A DNA stretch of 64,000 nt, taken from positions 1-64,000 of the forward strand of contig CAZVKN010000004.1 in the NCBI GenBank assembly GCA_964627035.1, read 5' to 3'. Below are positions 18,153 through 26,200 of the stretch, in pieces. A program made the translations under genes and the position numbers. The notes below the pieces were generated by a model. It did no database searches. It was not told where the DNA came from and worked only from the letters and a program-made list of their open reading frames with translations. Numbering within the stretch: the stretch's first letter is position 1; each line of letters opens with the position of its first letter. This DNA is from CAZVKN01 sp964627035. Its GTDB lineage: Bacteria; Electryoneota; AABM5-125-24; Hatepunaeales; Hatepunaeaceae.

Positions 18153-18638
18153 ATGTCCGGAACTGAAAAACTCCCAAAGGAAATACTCGGTGATCTTGTC
18201 GTATCAACCGGCTCATTGACCGCAATGTTGGTATCCAAAGAAGGTCATCTGCTCGCCGAAGCAGGTGACATCAGCTACCTCAACAGCGCAACGATGGCTG
18301 CCCTGACAGCTGGTATGTTTTCAGCCACTCAGGAGGTAGCTCGCATTGTGGGTGAACCGCAATTTTCCGTCATGCTCCAACAAGGCGAGAAAAGACATAT
18401 CCATATCTCTTTGGTGACAGGTTCTGTTCTGCTATTAATTGTTTTTGAAGGTTTTTCTAAAGTTGGAATGATCAGGCACTACGCAAAGAAGGTCTCAATC
18501 TTCCTCGCTGAGTCTTTAGCATATCTGGATAAACCGGTGCAACGTTCGCAGGTTGAAAAGAAAGAAGAAATCGCGATACCGACTTTTAAGGAGTATGCTC
18601 TGAACTTGATTGACCAAATTTTTGAGTCTGATGATTAA
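18153..18638 (+). CDS. roadblock/LC7 domain protein
   Basis: 161 residues. The N-terminal 125 residues follow the roadblock fold (LGDLVVSTGSLTAMLVSKEGHLLAEAGD ... MAALTAGMFSATQEVARIVGE ... VTGSVLLLIVFEGFSKVGMIRHYAKK). The remaining tail is charged. Roadblock proteins dimerise and act as GTPase-activating partners of MglA-like GTPases, and the GTPase gene begins 15 nt downstream. A TATAAT (18053-18058) about 95 nt upstream may be the -10 of this cluster. First gene of the rightward polarity-type cluster. Confidence 0.85.
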   Translation: MSGTEKLPKEILGDLVVSTGSLTAMLVSKEGHLLAEAGDISYLNSATMAALTAGMFSATQEVARIVGEPQFSVMLQQGEKRHIHISLVTGSVLLLIVFEGFSKVGMIRHYAKKVSIFLAESLAYLDKPVQRSQVEKKEEIAIPTFKEYALNLIDQIFESDD

Positions 18639-18653
18639 TCCGGAGATACTCGA

Positions 18654-19235
18654 TTGCCGCACATAAATTATCTTGATAAAGAGATAGCCTTCAAAATTGT
18701 TTACTACGGACCTGCTCTGAGTGGGAAGACTACTAATCTTGTCAAAGTATTCAATAAGCTGAATGAAGATGTTCGGGGTGAACTGCTGACCTTATCCACC
18801 GCTCAGGAGCGGACTCTGTTTTTTGACTTCTTTCCAATGGATCTGGGTCAGATTGAGGGGTATGCAGTTCGCTTCAATCTTTATACTGTACCGGGACAAA
18901 TATACTATGAGGCGAGTCGGAAATTAATTCTTGACGGAGCTGACGGAGTGATATTTGTTGCGGATTCCCAGAACGACAGAATAGACGACAATGTTGATAG
19001 CTTCAGGCTAATGTGTGACAATTTAGCCTCCTACAAAATTCAATGGAGGGAGTTTCCAATCGTTTTCCAGTACAATAAGCGTGACTGTATCAGTCCGACC
19101 CCAGTGGGGACTTTTGAGAAGCAGTTGGATCTTGAAGAGATTCCTGTTACGGAGGCTGTTGCGATACGAGGAACAGGGGTATTGGAGACCATTCGGATAT
19201 TGAGCAAAAATGTCATCCGTCAATTTCAGATTTGA
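18654..19235 (+). CDS. MglA-like small Ras-family GTPase
   Basis: 193 residues from a TTG start. P-loop GPALSGKTT at residues 19-27, the MglA-type switch II TVPGQIYYEASRKLILDGADGVIFVADSQ (TVPGQ in place of DxxGQ), and specificity motif QYNKRD. Myxococcus MglA is the polarity GTPase for gliding and pili, switched by roadblock MglB. Here a roadblock gene lies on either side. It could instead serve gliding with type IX secretion or an unrelated switch. The TTG start is directly supported by the family N-terminus (INYLDKEIAFKIVYYGP). Confidence 0.9.
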   Translation: MPHINYLDKEIAFKIVYYGPALSGKTTNLVKVFNKLNEDVRGELLTLSTAQERTLFFDFFPMDLGQIEGYAVRFNLYTVPGQIYYEASRKLILDGADGVIFVADSQNDRIDDNVDSFRLMCDNLASYKIQWREFPIVFQYNKRDCISPTPVGTFEKQLDLEEIPVTEAVAIRGTGVLETIRILSKNVIRQFQI

Positions 19236-19247
19236 AGGATTTAATAA

Positions 19248-20120
19248 ATGGGGCTGAAAGGCACTCTAAATGATCTGAACATCGTAGAATTGATTCAGTT
19301 TCCATATACCGGAAGAAAAACCGGACAGATGACCATTGAGAACGGTCATGATCGAGCTTCAATATTCTACTTTGATGGTAAGGCAGTTCATGCAGAGATC
19401 GGTGATTCTATCGGATTTGAAGCTATGGTTGATATCCTGGGATTGGAAAAGGGTGATTTTGAATTCATCCCGGACAAATCACCGGAGAAAGAAACCATTC
19501 AATTGGATCTGCACCAATTGGTGATGAAGGCGCTGAAAGCGCGAGATGAACGGAGGTTTGCACAGAAGAAGATGCAGGATCAGGTTGAATCCCAACCTAT
19601 TGTTAACGAACCTGCAACGGTGAAGGCTCAGCCAATCACATCTTCTCATGCTGAAAAGTCACAGAAAACCGACACGAAAGTCGTCAAATCAAAGCCTTCC
19701 TGTCAGAAAAACAGCAGTCAGCCACTGTCCACCAAGGGGGAGCGGTCAAAGAGAAATACTGACAGCGGTGATCTACCTCATAGGTTGAAGATTATTGCAG
19801 ATCAGCACAGATTCGTCAATTACATCTGCATACTCGGCTTGGAACAGATGTCTGAAGAGATCAGATTAGAAGCGGCATACAAGAAGAATGCAGCGGATGA
19901 TGAGATATACAACCGGATCCGGACATCCGTATCCGCCCTGATTACCGCTCAGATTGGTTCAGGCGGTGATTTGGATCGAGTGATAATGCAGGATGAGGAG
20001 GGAATTGTTACATTATCCTCAGTCGGGGAAAGACGATGGTTGTTGATAGTTGCTTCAAATAGATATTCACTCGGCAGCGTCTCACTAAGTGTGAAAAAAA
20101 TAGTTTCGCAAATAATTTGA
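19248..20120 (+). CDS. DUF4388-roadblock fusion protein
   Basis: 290 residues. The N-terminal DUF4388 domain is at about residues 1-105 (GTLNDLNIVELIQFPYTGRKTGQMTIENGHDRASIFYFDGKAVHAEIGD), matching the one in the response regulator at 16282-17919. A polar, Ser/Lys/Gln-rich linker spans about 105-175. The C-terminal about 110 residues have a roadblock-like end (LDRVIMQDEEGIVTLSSVG ... LLIVASNRYSLGSVSLSVKKIV). The architecture joins the two domain types of this locus in one chain, which suggests it links DUF4388 signalling to the GTPase. Follows the GTPase gene by 12 nt. Confidence 0.8.
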   Translation: MGLKGTLNDLNIVELIQFPYTGRKTGQMTIENGHDRASIFYFDGKAVHAEIGDSIGFEAMVDILGLEKGDFEFIPDKSPEKETIQLDLHQLVMKALKARDERRFAQKKMQDQVESQPIVNEPATVKAQPITSSHAEKSQKTDTKVVKSKPSCQKNSSQPLSTKGERSKRNTDSGDLPHRLKIIADQHRFVNYICILGLEQMSEEIRLEAAYKKNAADDEIYNRIRTSVSALITAQIGSGGDLDRVIMQDEEGIVTLSSVGERRWLLIVASNRYSLGSVSLSVKKIVSQII

Positions 20121-20153
20121 AGGTGTTAATTTGTGGTGAACGGACGGTGCCAT

Positions 20154-20228
20154 ATCATTCTGAACGAAGTGAAGAATCTCTCCCAATTATCGGTTAGAAG
20201 AGAGATTCTTCACTTCGTTCAGAATGAT
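20154..20228. repeat. family B hairpin element with 29-bp perfect arms
   Basis: The two arms (20154-20182 and 20200-20228) are exact reverse complements over 29 bp, starting ATCATTCTGAACGAAGTG, around a 17-nt loop. Related copies are at 31820-31895 and 16104-16169. The gap it occupies (20121-20358) has no other recognisable gene. Confidence 0.85.
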
Positions 20229-20358
20229 GCTGATCGGACAACCCACGATCAGAATGTTCAACGCTTCTATCACTACACAATTGGTTCTTTTGCGATCTTA
20301 AATAGTTGAACCAACTATTATTAGTAAATTCTCAGTTCCAATACAGGGAGTAAGCCCA

Positions 20359-20712
20359 ATGTCAGACCTAAAAACAGTTCTCACAAATGTAGTCCATATA
20401 GATGGAATCCAGTCCGCAGTAGTGGTCAGCAAGGATGGGTTTATTATTGAAGGCAACAGCCATGAAGGAATTGACGCTGAAGCAATCGGTGCCGTGGTGT
20501 CAACCAGTTTAGGTAATTCGGAGTCAATAGGGCGTGAACTTGGGCTTGGCGCGGTCACGCAGAGCTTAGTGGAATATGAGAGTGGGATAATGATGATTAC
20601 AATGTTGGGATCAGAAGCATTTCTCGCAGTTATTTCGGACATGAACACGAATCTCGGTAATGTCAGATATCAAGTGCGAAAGATAATTCCCGAGATTAAG
20701 GATCTACTGTAA
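20359..20712 (+). CDS. roadblock/LC7 domain protein, MglB-like
   Basis: 117 residues, a stand-alone roadblock domain: LTNVVHIDGIQSAVVVSKDGFIIEGN at the start, a helix with AEAIGAVVSTSLGNSESIGRELGLG, then SGIMMITMLGSEAFLAVISDMNTNLGNVRYQVRKI. This is the usual length and layout of MglB, the GTPase-activating partner of MglA. GGGAG precedes the ATG. It is separated from the DUF4388 fusion gene by a palindromic element, and uvrC starts 5 nt after it. Confidence 0.88.
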   Translation: MSDLKTVLTNVVHIDGIQSAVVVSKDGFIIEGNSHEGIDAEAIGAVVSTSLGNSESIGRELGLGAVTQSLVEYESGIMMITMLGSEAFLAVISDMNTNLGNVRYQVRKIIPEIKDLL

Positions 20713-20717
20713 CTTGA

Positions 20718-22586
20718 ATGTCTGTATCTGATAAAGTTAAGGAAAAACTGCGGGAGAGACTGTCTGCGCTGCCAAACCTTCCCGGTGTCTATCTCTTTAA
20801 GAACAAGAAGAAGCAGATTATTTATGTGGGTAAAGCTAAGAGTCTTCGGCATCGGGTTCTCAGCTATTTTTCTTCCGGTGATGACGGGAGAGCGCAATAT
20901 CAACAGTTGGTAGCGGCAATAGATGATTTTGAAATAATTCTTACCAGAGATGAAGTAGAAGCCTTAACCACAGAAGCCAACCTGATCAGGTTATACCGTC
21001 CTCGATATAATGTTGATCTGCGTGATGACAGAACCTTTCCGTTCCTGCAGATCACACGGGAAACGTTTCCGCGTGTTTTCCTGACCCGTAAACCGGATAA
21101 AAAACGAGCCGACTGCTACGGTCCTTTTACCGATGTCAGAGCTACACGCCACCTGCTCAGAACACTCACAGGAATACTTCACATCCGAACCTGCAAACTG
21201 CCATTGACTCCACAAAAGATCAAGGAGGAAAAGTTCAATCTCTGTCTCGACTATCATATCAATCGTTGTGAAGGTCCATGTGTGGGCTTTGTTGACAGAG
21301 AACAGTATAGGAAGGGTTTGGACAGGTTTGTACTCTTTCTGAAAGGACACCACGAAGAGATTCTGGAACAGCTTGAGCTGGAGATGTTGGAACTGTCCTC
21401 TGAGCTAAAATTCGAAGAGGCTGCTGTTATCCGAGATAAGCTGCGGGCATCAAAACAGTTTAGTGATAGGCAGAGGAGGATAGGGGAGAAGCCGATCAAC
21501 CGAGACATAATCGGTATTGCGCGGGAGGATCATTATGCAGCATTCTCCGTGATTAGAGTGAGAAACGGTAGGATTGTCGGTCAGAGTCCGTTTTACATGG
21601 ATCGAACGTCAGGCATGAGTGACGGTGATCTGATTGAGGCGTTTATTGTACGACACTATGATCTTATAGATGAGATTCCGTCTGAGATCTGTCTCCCTGT
21701 TGCTCCGACGGACATCGAGAGTCTGGCGATATACATTCATCGGCAGGCACAAAAGAGGGTTCAACTGCTTGTTCCACAGCGGGGGGAGAAGAGGAAATTT
21801 ATTGACCTTGCGATTGTCAATGCGGAACAGATGCTGCTGGAGCAGCGTATAATGGCTGAAAAAAGAGACTTTACTCCGCGTGCTGTCAAATCAATGCAGG
21901 AAGACCTCAGATTGCCGACATCTCCGCTGCTAATTGAGGCATTTGACATTTCCAATCTGCACGGAAGCGATTCGGTGGCATCACTGGTCTCGTTCCGCAA
22001 AGGAAAGCCGTGGAAGAGCGGGTATCGGATCTTCAAGATTAAGAGCGTTGAAGGGATAGATGATTTTGCATCAATCGGTGAAGCTGTCAGTCGCCGTTAT
22101 AGCAGATTAAAGAAAGATATCGCTAAGGATAAGGATGATGAATCAGAGAAATTCACTTTCCCTGATTTGATCTTGATAGACGGTGGCAAAGGGCAGTTGT
22201 CGAGTGCTAAGCGAGCTATGGATGAGCTGAATCTTTCTGATATTCCGGTGATTGGATTGGCGAAACGGCTGGAGGAGATATATTTCCCCGGACATTCGGA
22301 TCCGATGACACTACCGAAGCGATCATCATCACTGCGGTTGTTGCAGCAGATCCGGGATGAGGCGCACCGTTTTGCGGTCACACAACACCGAAACCTGCGC
22401 GGAAAACGGCAAATCAGATCAAAATTAGACGGAATAACTGGTATCGGTCCGGTGAAGAAACAGGCACTTCTCAGAAAATTCGGATCACTCAAGCGAATAG
22501 CGGCTGCGGAGGCTTCCGAAATCGCAAAGATAAGAGGGATGAACCAAAAGCTTGCGGAATCGGTTAAAAACAAATTAAATGAGTAA
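20718..22586 (+). CDS. uvrC: excinuclease ABC subunit C
   Basis: Dual-incision nuclease of nucleotide excision repair, 622 residues. GIY-YIG domain at about residues 18-100 (LPGVYLFKNKKKQIIYVGKAKSLRHRV), UvrB-binding UVR motif at about 205-240 (ELSSELKFEEAAVIRDKLRA), RNase H-like endonuclease domain (IEAFDISNLHGSDSVASLV; LILIDGGKGQLSSA) and C-terminal helix-hairpin-helix pair (LDGITGIGPVKKQALLRKFGS). All parts present. It starts 5 nt after the roadblock gene and may be co-transcribed with it. Confidence 0.96.
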   Translation: MSVSDKVKEKLRERLSALPNLPGVYLFKNKKKQIIYVGKAKSLRHRVLSYFSSGDDGRAQYQQLVAAIDDFEIILTRDEVEALTTEANLIRLYRPRYNVDLRDDRTFPFLQITRETFPRVFLTRKPDKKRADCYGPFTDVRATRHLLRTLTGILHIRTCKLPLTPQKIKEEKFNLCLDYHINRCEGPCVGFVDREQYRKGLDRFVLFLKGHHEEILEQLELEMLELSSELKFEEAAVIRDKLRASKQFSDRQRRIGEKPINRDIIGIAREDHYAAFSVIRVRNGRIVGQSPFYMDRTSGMSDGDLIEAFIVRHYDLIDEIPSEICLPVAPTDIESLAIYIHRQAQKRVQLLVPQRGEKRKFIDLAIVNAEQMLLEQRIMAEKRDFTPRAVKSMQEDLRLPTSPLLIEAFDISNLHGSDSVASLVSFRKGKPWKSGYRIFKIKSVEGIDDFASIGEAVSRRYSRLKKDIAKDKDDESEKFTFPDLILIDGGKGQLSSAKRAMDELNLSDIPVIGLAKRLEEIYFPGHSDPMTLPKRSSSLRLLQQIRDEAHRFAVTQHRNLRGKRQIRSKLDGITGIGPVKKQALLRKFGSLKRIAAAEASEIAKIRGMNQKLAESVKNKLNE

Positions 22587-22599
22587 CAACATTATTAAC

Positions 22600-22653
22600 T
22601 GTAGTCGGGCTTGTCCCAAGCCTGACGTCGTGGTTAAGACAACCACGACTACG
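22600..22653. repeat. family A palindromic element
   Basis: Two hairpins in tandem between inverted ends TGTAGTCG and CGACTACG: a GTCGGGCTTGTCCCAAGCCTGAC arm pair, then GTGGTTAAGACAACCAC. It lies 13 nt after the uvrC stop, where it could act in transcript ends. Confidence 0.8.
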
Positions 22654-22691
22654 AAACCATTACTAAGGTAGCAATCTCGTATTTTAGTTAT

Positions 22692-24128
22692 ATGAAGTAT
22701 TTTATTACATGGATTCTGATAGGTCTATTATCTACCCCGATGATAGCTGTATCAGAGAAAAATACGGCTTTCATCTACCCACCGTGGAAGCATACTTGGG
22801 GTGTTGTGAAGGCGACTCCGTTCAAGCTGCGGATGTTCGTTGGAAATAAAACGCGATTCAACGATCCTCAGGGGATTGCAGTTGCACGTATGGACTCATG
22901 GGATGATCCGGAGCGCACAGGAGATGATGACGAGATTACCGCTTATGGTGTGAATTCTGGAGATAACTGCATTATTTACAATCGCTCCATGTACGCTCTC
23001 GGTGTCTATGGACTTGATCGTAAACATACGAAGTTCAAGCACCCCTGGGGGATCGCCGCAGACTCTAAAGGAAATGTGTATGTAGCTGATAGAGGAAATG
23101 CGCGTGTGGTCAGGTTGTTCAATCCAAAGGAAGATCTGAAATATAAGGGTGAGATAGGGGGTCCTGGAACTGAGCCGGGACAGTTTGTTGACCCGCGCGG
23201 TGTTGCTTTGGACGGTGATGGGAACCTGTATGTGACTGATGTGGGACTGGGAAGAGTATCAGTGTTTGATGATGATGGGCAGTTGAAGGATGTATGGGAA
23301 GGATTTGATGCTCCTGACGGCATTGCTGCAGTCGGAAGAAGCGAGCGATGGAACTATTACAGATGGACTAAGGAAGGCGTTGCAGTAACAGATTCGGCTA
23401 AACTTGAGTTGCCGTTTGTAGTTGTGATAGACTCAGCCAATCAAAGAATCAGAAAACTGTCGCATGACGGGGTTTTGCTCGCTGAAACTCATGCATCAGA
23501 TTGGAGTGTTAATAAGGCAGATTTATCCTTTGTTACTCTGGATTATCACAACCAGTTGTTGGTCACGGATAGAAACAACGGCTGCATCCACAAGCTTGAT
23601 CGAAAACTTAACTACCTGACCAGATTTGGGAGATCGGGAAAGAAAGGGGACTACAGATTTGATCAGCCTCGCGGGATTGCGGTTTACCGCCGTTTCGGTC
23701 AGATAATTGTGTCTGAACGGAAAGGTGCGCAATACTTGTGGGTTGCAGTGGATGTGCCGAAGTTTGAAACTACTGTCCATATAGACACCGCAACGGTAAT
23801 AGATTCAGTCCTGTATCATCTCGATCTCAACTTTTATCTGACGGAACCGGCATATTGCACTTTTGACGTTGTTGACGATGTGGGTCGGTTTGTCACCCGT
23901 CTGACACGGTCAAGAAGGCGATTTCACGCAGGAGAGCAGCAATATACATGGTGGGGGGTGAAGCTGCCTAAATCTCTGCCTGACAACAGTCCACAACCAC
24001 CATCGGGATACGAATTGGGCAATCCACTGCCACTCGGAGAGTATCGAGTTCGGGCACAATTCAGAGCGACATATTCCTCAAGAGATTTCTTCAACACAGA
24101 AAGAGAAGCAGTGTTCAGGATAGAATAA
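22692..24128 (+). CDS. secreted NHL-repeat beta-propeller protein
   Basis: 478 residues with an N-terminal signal peptide (about 1-20, WILIGLLSTPMIAVSE). NHL repeats follow from about residue 95 to 330, each with the pattern PWGIAADSKGNVYVADRGNARVV / DPRGVALDGDGNLYVTDVGLGRV / DQPRGIAVYRRFGQIIVSERKGAQ. The last about 110 residues form a beta-sandwich resembling FlgD-Ig (LPLGEYRVRAQFRATY), but the standard PNPFN sorting tail is absent. Such propellers usually mediate protein or glycan contacts outside the cell. Partner unknown. Confidence 0.85.
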   Translation: MKYFITWILIGLLSTPMIAVSEKNTAFIYPPWKHTWGVVKATPFKLRMFVGNKTRFNDPQGIAVARMDSWDDPERTGDDDEITAYGVNSGDNCIIYNRSMYALGVYGLDRKHTKFKHPWGIAADSKGNVYVADRGNARVVRLFNPKEDLKYKGEIGGPGTEPGQFVDPRGVALDGDGNLYVTDVGLGRVSVFDDDGQLKDVWEGFDAPDGIAAVGRSERWNYYRWTKEGVAVTDSAKLELPFVVVIDSANQRIRKLSHDGVLLAETHASDWSVNKADLSFVTLDYHNQLLVTDRNNGCIHKLDRKLNYLTRFGRSGKKGDYRFDQPRGIAVYRRFGQIIVSERKGAQYLWVAVDVPKFETTVHIDTATVIDSVLYHLDLNFYLTEPAYCTFDVVDDVGRFVTRLTRSRRRFHAGEQQYTWWGVKLPKSLPDNSPQPPSGYELGNPLPLGEYRVRAQFRATYSSRDFFNTEREAVFRIE

Positions 24129-24134
24129 ACAAAC

Positions 24135-24214
24135 GACTGTCACGTCGCTGCACCTGGCAGTCATCTGTTTGACACTATATAAGTTAGCTGAAAGTCATAG
24201 CGGGTTGACAGCGG
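24135..24214. repeat. decayed family C palindromic element
   Basis: Aligns by eye with the two-hairpin core of the family C elements at 25941-26068 and 47233-47361 (GCACCTGGCAGTCATCTG ... AAGTTAGCTG ... GCGGGTTGACAGCGG), but the terminal AGTCTGTCC/GGACAGACT repeats are missing and stems are partly mismatched. It lies between the convergent NHL and DinB genes. Confidence 0.6.
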
Positions 24215-24220
24215 AAACAG

Positions 24221-24706
24221 TTATATCGCACCATCCTTCCCAATCAATCGCCTGACAACACCGATCTGACCGATATGATAAGCTTCGTGAAAATGGTAAA
24301 AGAGGAGCCTACCTGACAGGATAGCAGAATCCGCATCCGGGTTGTCGTTTGGCATAGGTTGTGCGAATTGTTCATCATTCAGTGATTCCAACCTACTGAG
24401 TATCAATTTTTGTGATTTCTTAAATCTTGTAAGCAGTTCGAGGAACTCAGTAAACCTGTCAGTATTTGAGCTGTCACTATTTCGGCGATAAGGTTCGGTA
24501 TCTTCATCGGATTGCATCGGTTCGATACTGAGAATCTCAAAGATGTCCTCACGAGTGGCAAGCAGGTGTCCTGCAATCCAATTGATGCAGCTTCCTGCAG
24601 GTTCAGGCTGGATGATGCTCTCGTCGTTTGAAATACCCTTGACATTCAGCCTTAGAGCCATATCGGCAAATCTGTATTGCTTCTGCAGAAGTTGAGAAAC
24701 TGTCAT
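24221..24706 (-). CDS. DinB-family four-helix protein
   Basis: 161 residues. The DinB/YfiT fold carries a three-His metal site: NWIAGHLLATRED at about residues 34-47 and FYHFHEAYHIGQIGVVRRL near the C-terminus (HxxxH). The ATG at 24706 overlaps the upstream stop (ATGA) and has AGGGAG before it, so I prefer it to a longer frame from 24733. In bacillithiol-producing bacteria some DinB/YfiT proteins are bacillithiol S-transferases (BstA). With bsh genes in the same window that is an attractive but unproven role. Coupled to the aminotransferase-fold gene above it. Confidence 0.82.
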   Translation of the reverse strand: MTVSQLLQKQYRFADMALRLNVKGISNDESIIQPEPAGSCINWIAGHLLATREDIFEILSIEPMQSDEDTEPYRRNSDSSNTDRFTEFLELLTRFKKSQKLILSRLESLNDEQFAQPMPNDNPDADSAILSGRLLFYHFHEAYHIGQIGVVRRLIGKDGAI

Positions 24707-25896
24707 CGGTTCAACTCCCTTTTTATATTGCATTCGTTCAGGATTCGATCAATCGTTTCAATTGCGCGGTCAATCTGCTCGAATGAATGGGTTGACATTA
24801 CTGACAACCTGATCAGTGAACCCCCTTGAGGAACTGCAGGTGATACCACAGGATTGACGAAAACACCTTCTTCCTGCAATCTGCGGCACACACGGAATGT
24901 GTTGAGGTCATCGCCGATTAATACCGGTACAATCGGAGTCTGTGAATTATGTCTGCCGACACCAATCGTTTCCAATCCCCTCCAAAGCCGATGGGTATTC
25001 GCCCACAGTTTGGTAATGCGATCAGGCTCAGCTTGCATGACTCGCAGAGCCGCACGAGCAGCTGCGACTGAAGCGGGTGGGGGAGAGGCAGAGAAGATCA
25101 TTGAACGGGAGAAATGTTTCAGGTAGTCTATCACCGAATGATCACCGGCTATAAATCCTCCGATTGATGCGAGAGACTTGGAGAATGTTCCCATTATCAG
25201 GTCAATTTCGTCATCTACTCCAAAATATGCTGCGGTTCCTTTTCCGTTCTCGCCCAGTATCCCAATCGAATGAGCGTCGTCAACCATAACATCGCAATCA
25301 TGTTTTTTAGCGAGTTGGATTATATCAGGGAGTGGTGCGATGTCGCCCTCCATTGAGAAGACACCGTCCACTACGATCAAACCTGTTTTACCGCCAAGGT
25401 TTTTGAGGACTCGCTCTAGATCTTCACAATCATTATGCTCAAACTTGAGGCACTTTCCGAATGCCAATCTCGTACCGTCAATGATGCTGGCATGATCGGA
25501 TTTGTCAATGATGACATACTCTTTTGGACCTACAAGGGTAGAGATGACACCTTGATTGACTTGAAAACCGGTGGAGAAGAGGAGGCATTCCTCTTTTCCG
25601 ACAAAATCGGCTAACTCCTTCTCAAGCTCCAGATGAATTCGTAGTGTGCCATTGAGAAAGCGAGATCCGGCACATCCCGTGCCATACTCACTTATTGCAT
25701 TTCTCGCAGCTTCTTTAACTTCGTGGTTATTGGTCAGTCCGAGGTAGTTGTTTGAGCCCATCATCAGAACTTTCTGACCGTTCATGATCACTTCTGTATC
25801 CTGATCGGAGTCAATCGGACGGAAATATGGATAGAGCCCCATCGAGCGGACTTCGTCGGCTGCGGTAAAGGCGGTTGCACGATCTCGAATTCTCAT
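24703..25896 (-). CDS. PLP alpha-oxoamine synthase, probable serine palmitoyltransferase
   Basis: 397-residue alpha-oxoamine synthase (the family of serine palmitoyltransferase, KBL, BioF and ALAS), condensing an amino acid with an acyl-CoA. PLP-stacking region DKSDHASIIDGTRLAFG, DDAHSIGILGENGKG, and the PLP lysine in GTFSKSLASIGGF. The N-terminus (GLYPYFRPI ... VLMMGSNNYLGLTN) and GCAGSRFLNGTLRIHLELE resemble Bacteroidetes serine palmitoyltransferases, which start sphingolipid synthesis. KBL and BioF remain possible because the family is closely related. GGAGGA precedes the ATG. No tdh or bio genes nearby, which mildly favours SPT. Confidence 0.85.
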   Translation of the reverse strand: MRIRDRATAFTAADEVRSMGLYPYFRPIDSDQDTEVIMNGQKVLMMGSNNYLGLTNNHEVKEAARNAISEYGTGCAGSRFLNGTLRIHLELEKELADFVGKEECLLFSTGFQVNQGVISTLVGPKEYVIIDKSDHASIIDGTRLAFGKCLKFEHNDCEDLERVLKNLGGKTGLIVVDGVFSMEGDIAPLPDIIQLAKKHDCDVMVDDAHSIGILGENGKGTAAYFGVDDEIDLIMGTFSKSLASIGGFIAGDHSVIDYLKHFSRSMIFSASPPPASVAAARAALRVMQAEPDRITKLWANTHRLWRGLETIGVGRHNSQTPIVPVLIGDDLNTFRVCRRLQEEGVFVNPVVSPAVPQGGSLIRLSVMSTHSFEQIDRAIETIDRILNECNIKRELNR

Positions 25897-25922
25897 CTAA
25901 TCCTCCGAAATACGGTGTAATC

Positions 25923-26085
25923 TGTCATTCTGGACTTGACAGTCTGTCCGAGAATCGAATTATCCGCTGTCAGGTCGCCGAACCTGACAGTCATCTGATG
26001 GATATTCAATAAGTTATGCTGTCAAGCGCGGCGGGTTGACAGCGGTTTTCCCTATTATCGGACAGACACTTCCGCAGGAATGACA
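25923..26085. repeat. family C element (25941-26068) nested in a family B-like element
   Basis: The outer ends are TGTCATTC (25923-25930) and GAATGACA (26078-26085). Between them is a 128-bp family C copy bounded by GTCTGTCCG (25942-25950) and CGGACAGAC (26059-26067), with two internal hairpins: a GTCAGGT/ACCTGAC stem and a GCTGTCAA/TTGACAGC stem. Together with the family A copy that follows it, this makes up the 304-bp space between the oxoamine synthase and proS genes, where I see no gene. Confidence 0.75.
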
Positions 26086-26106
26086 AAATAGTGAAAACTT
26101 AAAAGA

Positions 26107-26157
26107 ACTCGTGGCTGTTTCAACCACGACGTCGGGCTTGGGACAAGCCCGACGTCA
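26107..26157. repeat. family A palindromic element, ends lost
   Basis: Reverse orientation relative to the copy at 22600. CGTGGCTGTTTCAACCACG and GACGTCGGGCTTGGGACAAG hairpins are present, but the terminal TGTAGTCG repeats are missing. Lies just downstream of proS. Confidence 0.65.
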
Positions 26158-26200
26158 ATTTACACGCTTTGGGAATCCAGTGTCACACTTAACCAAGTTA

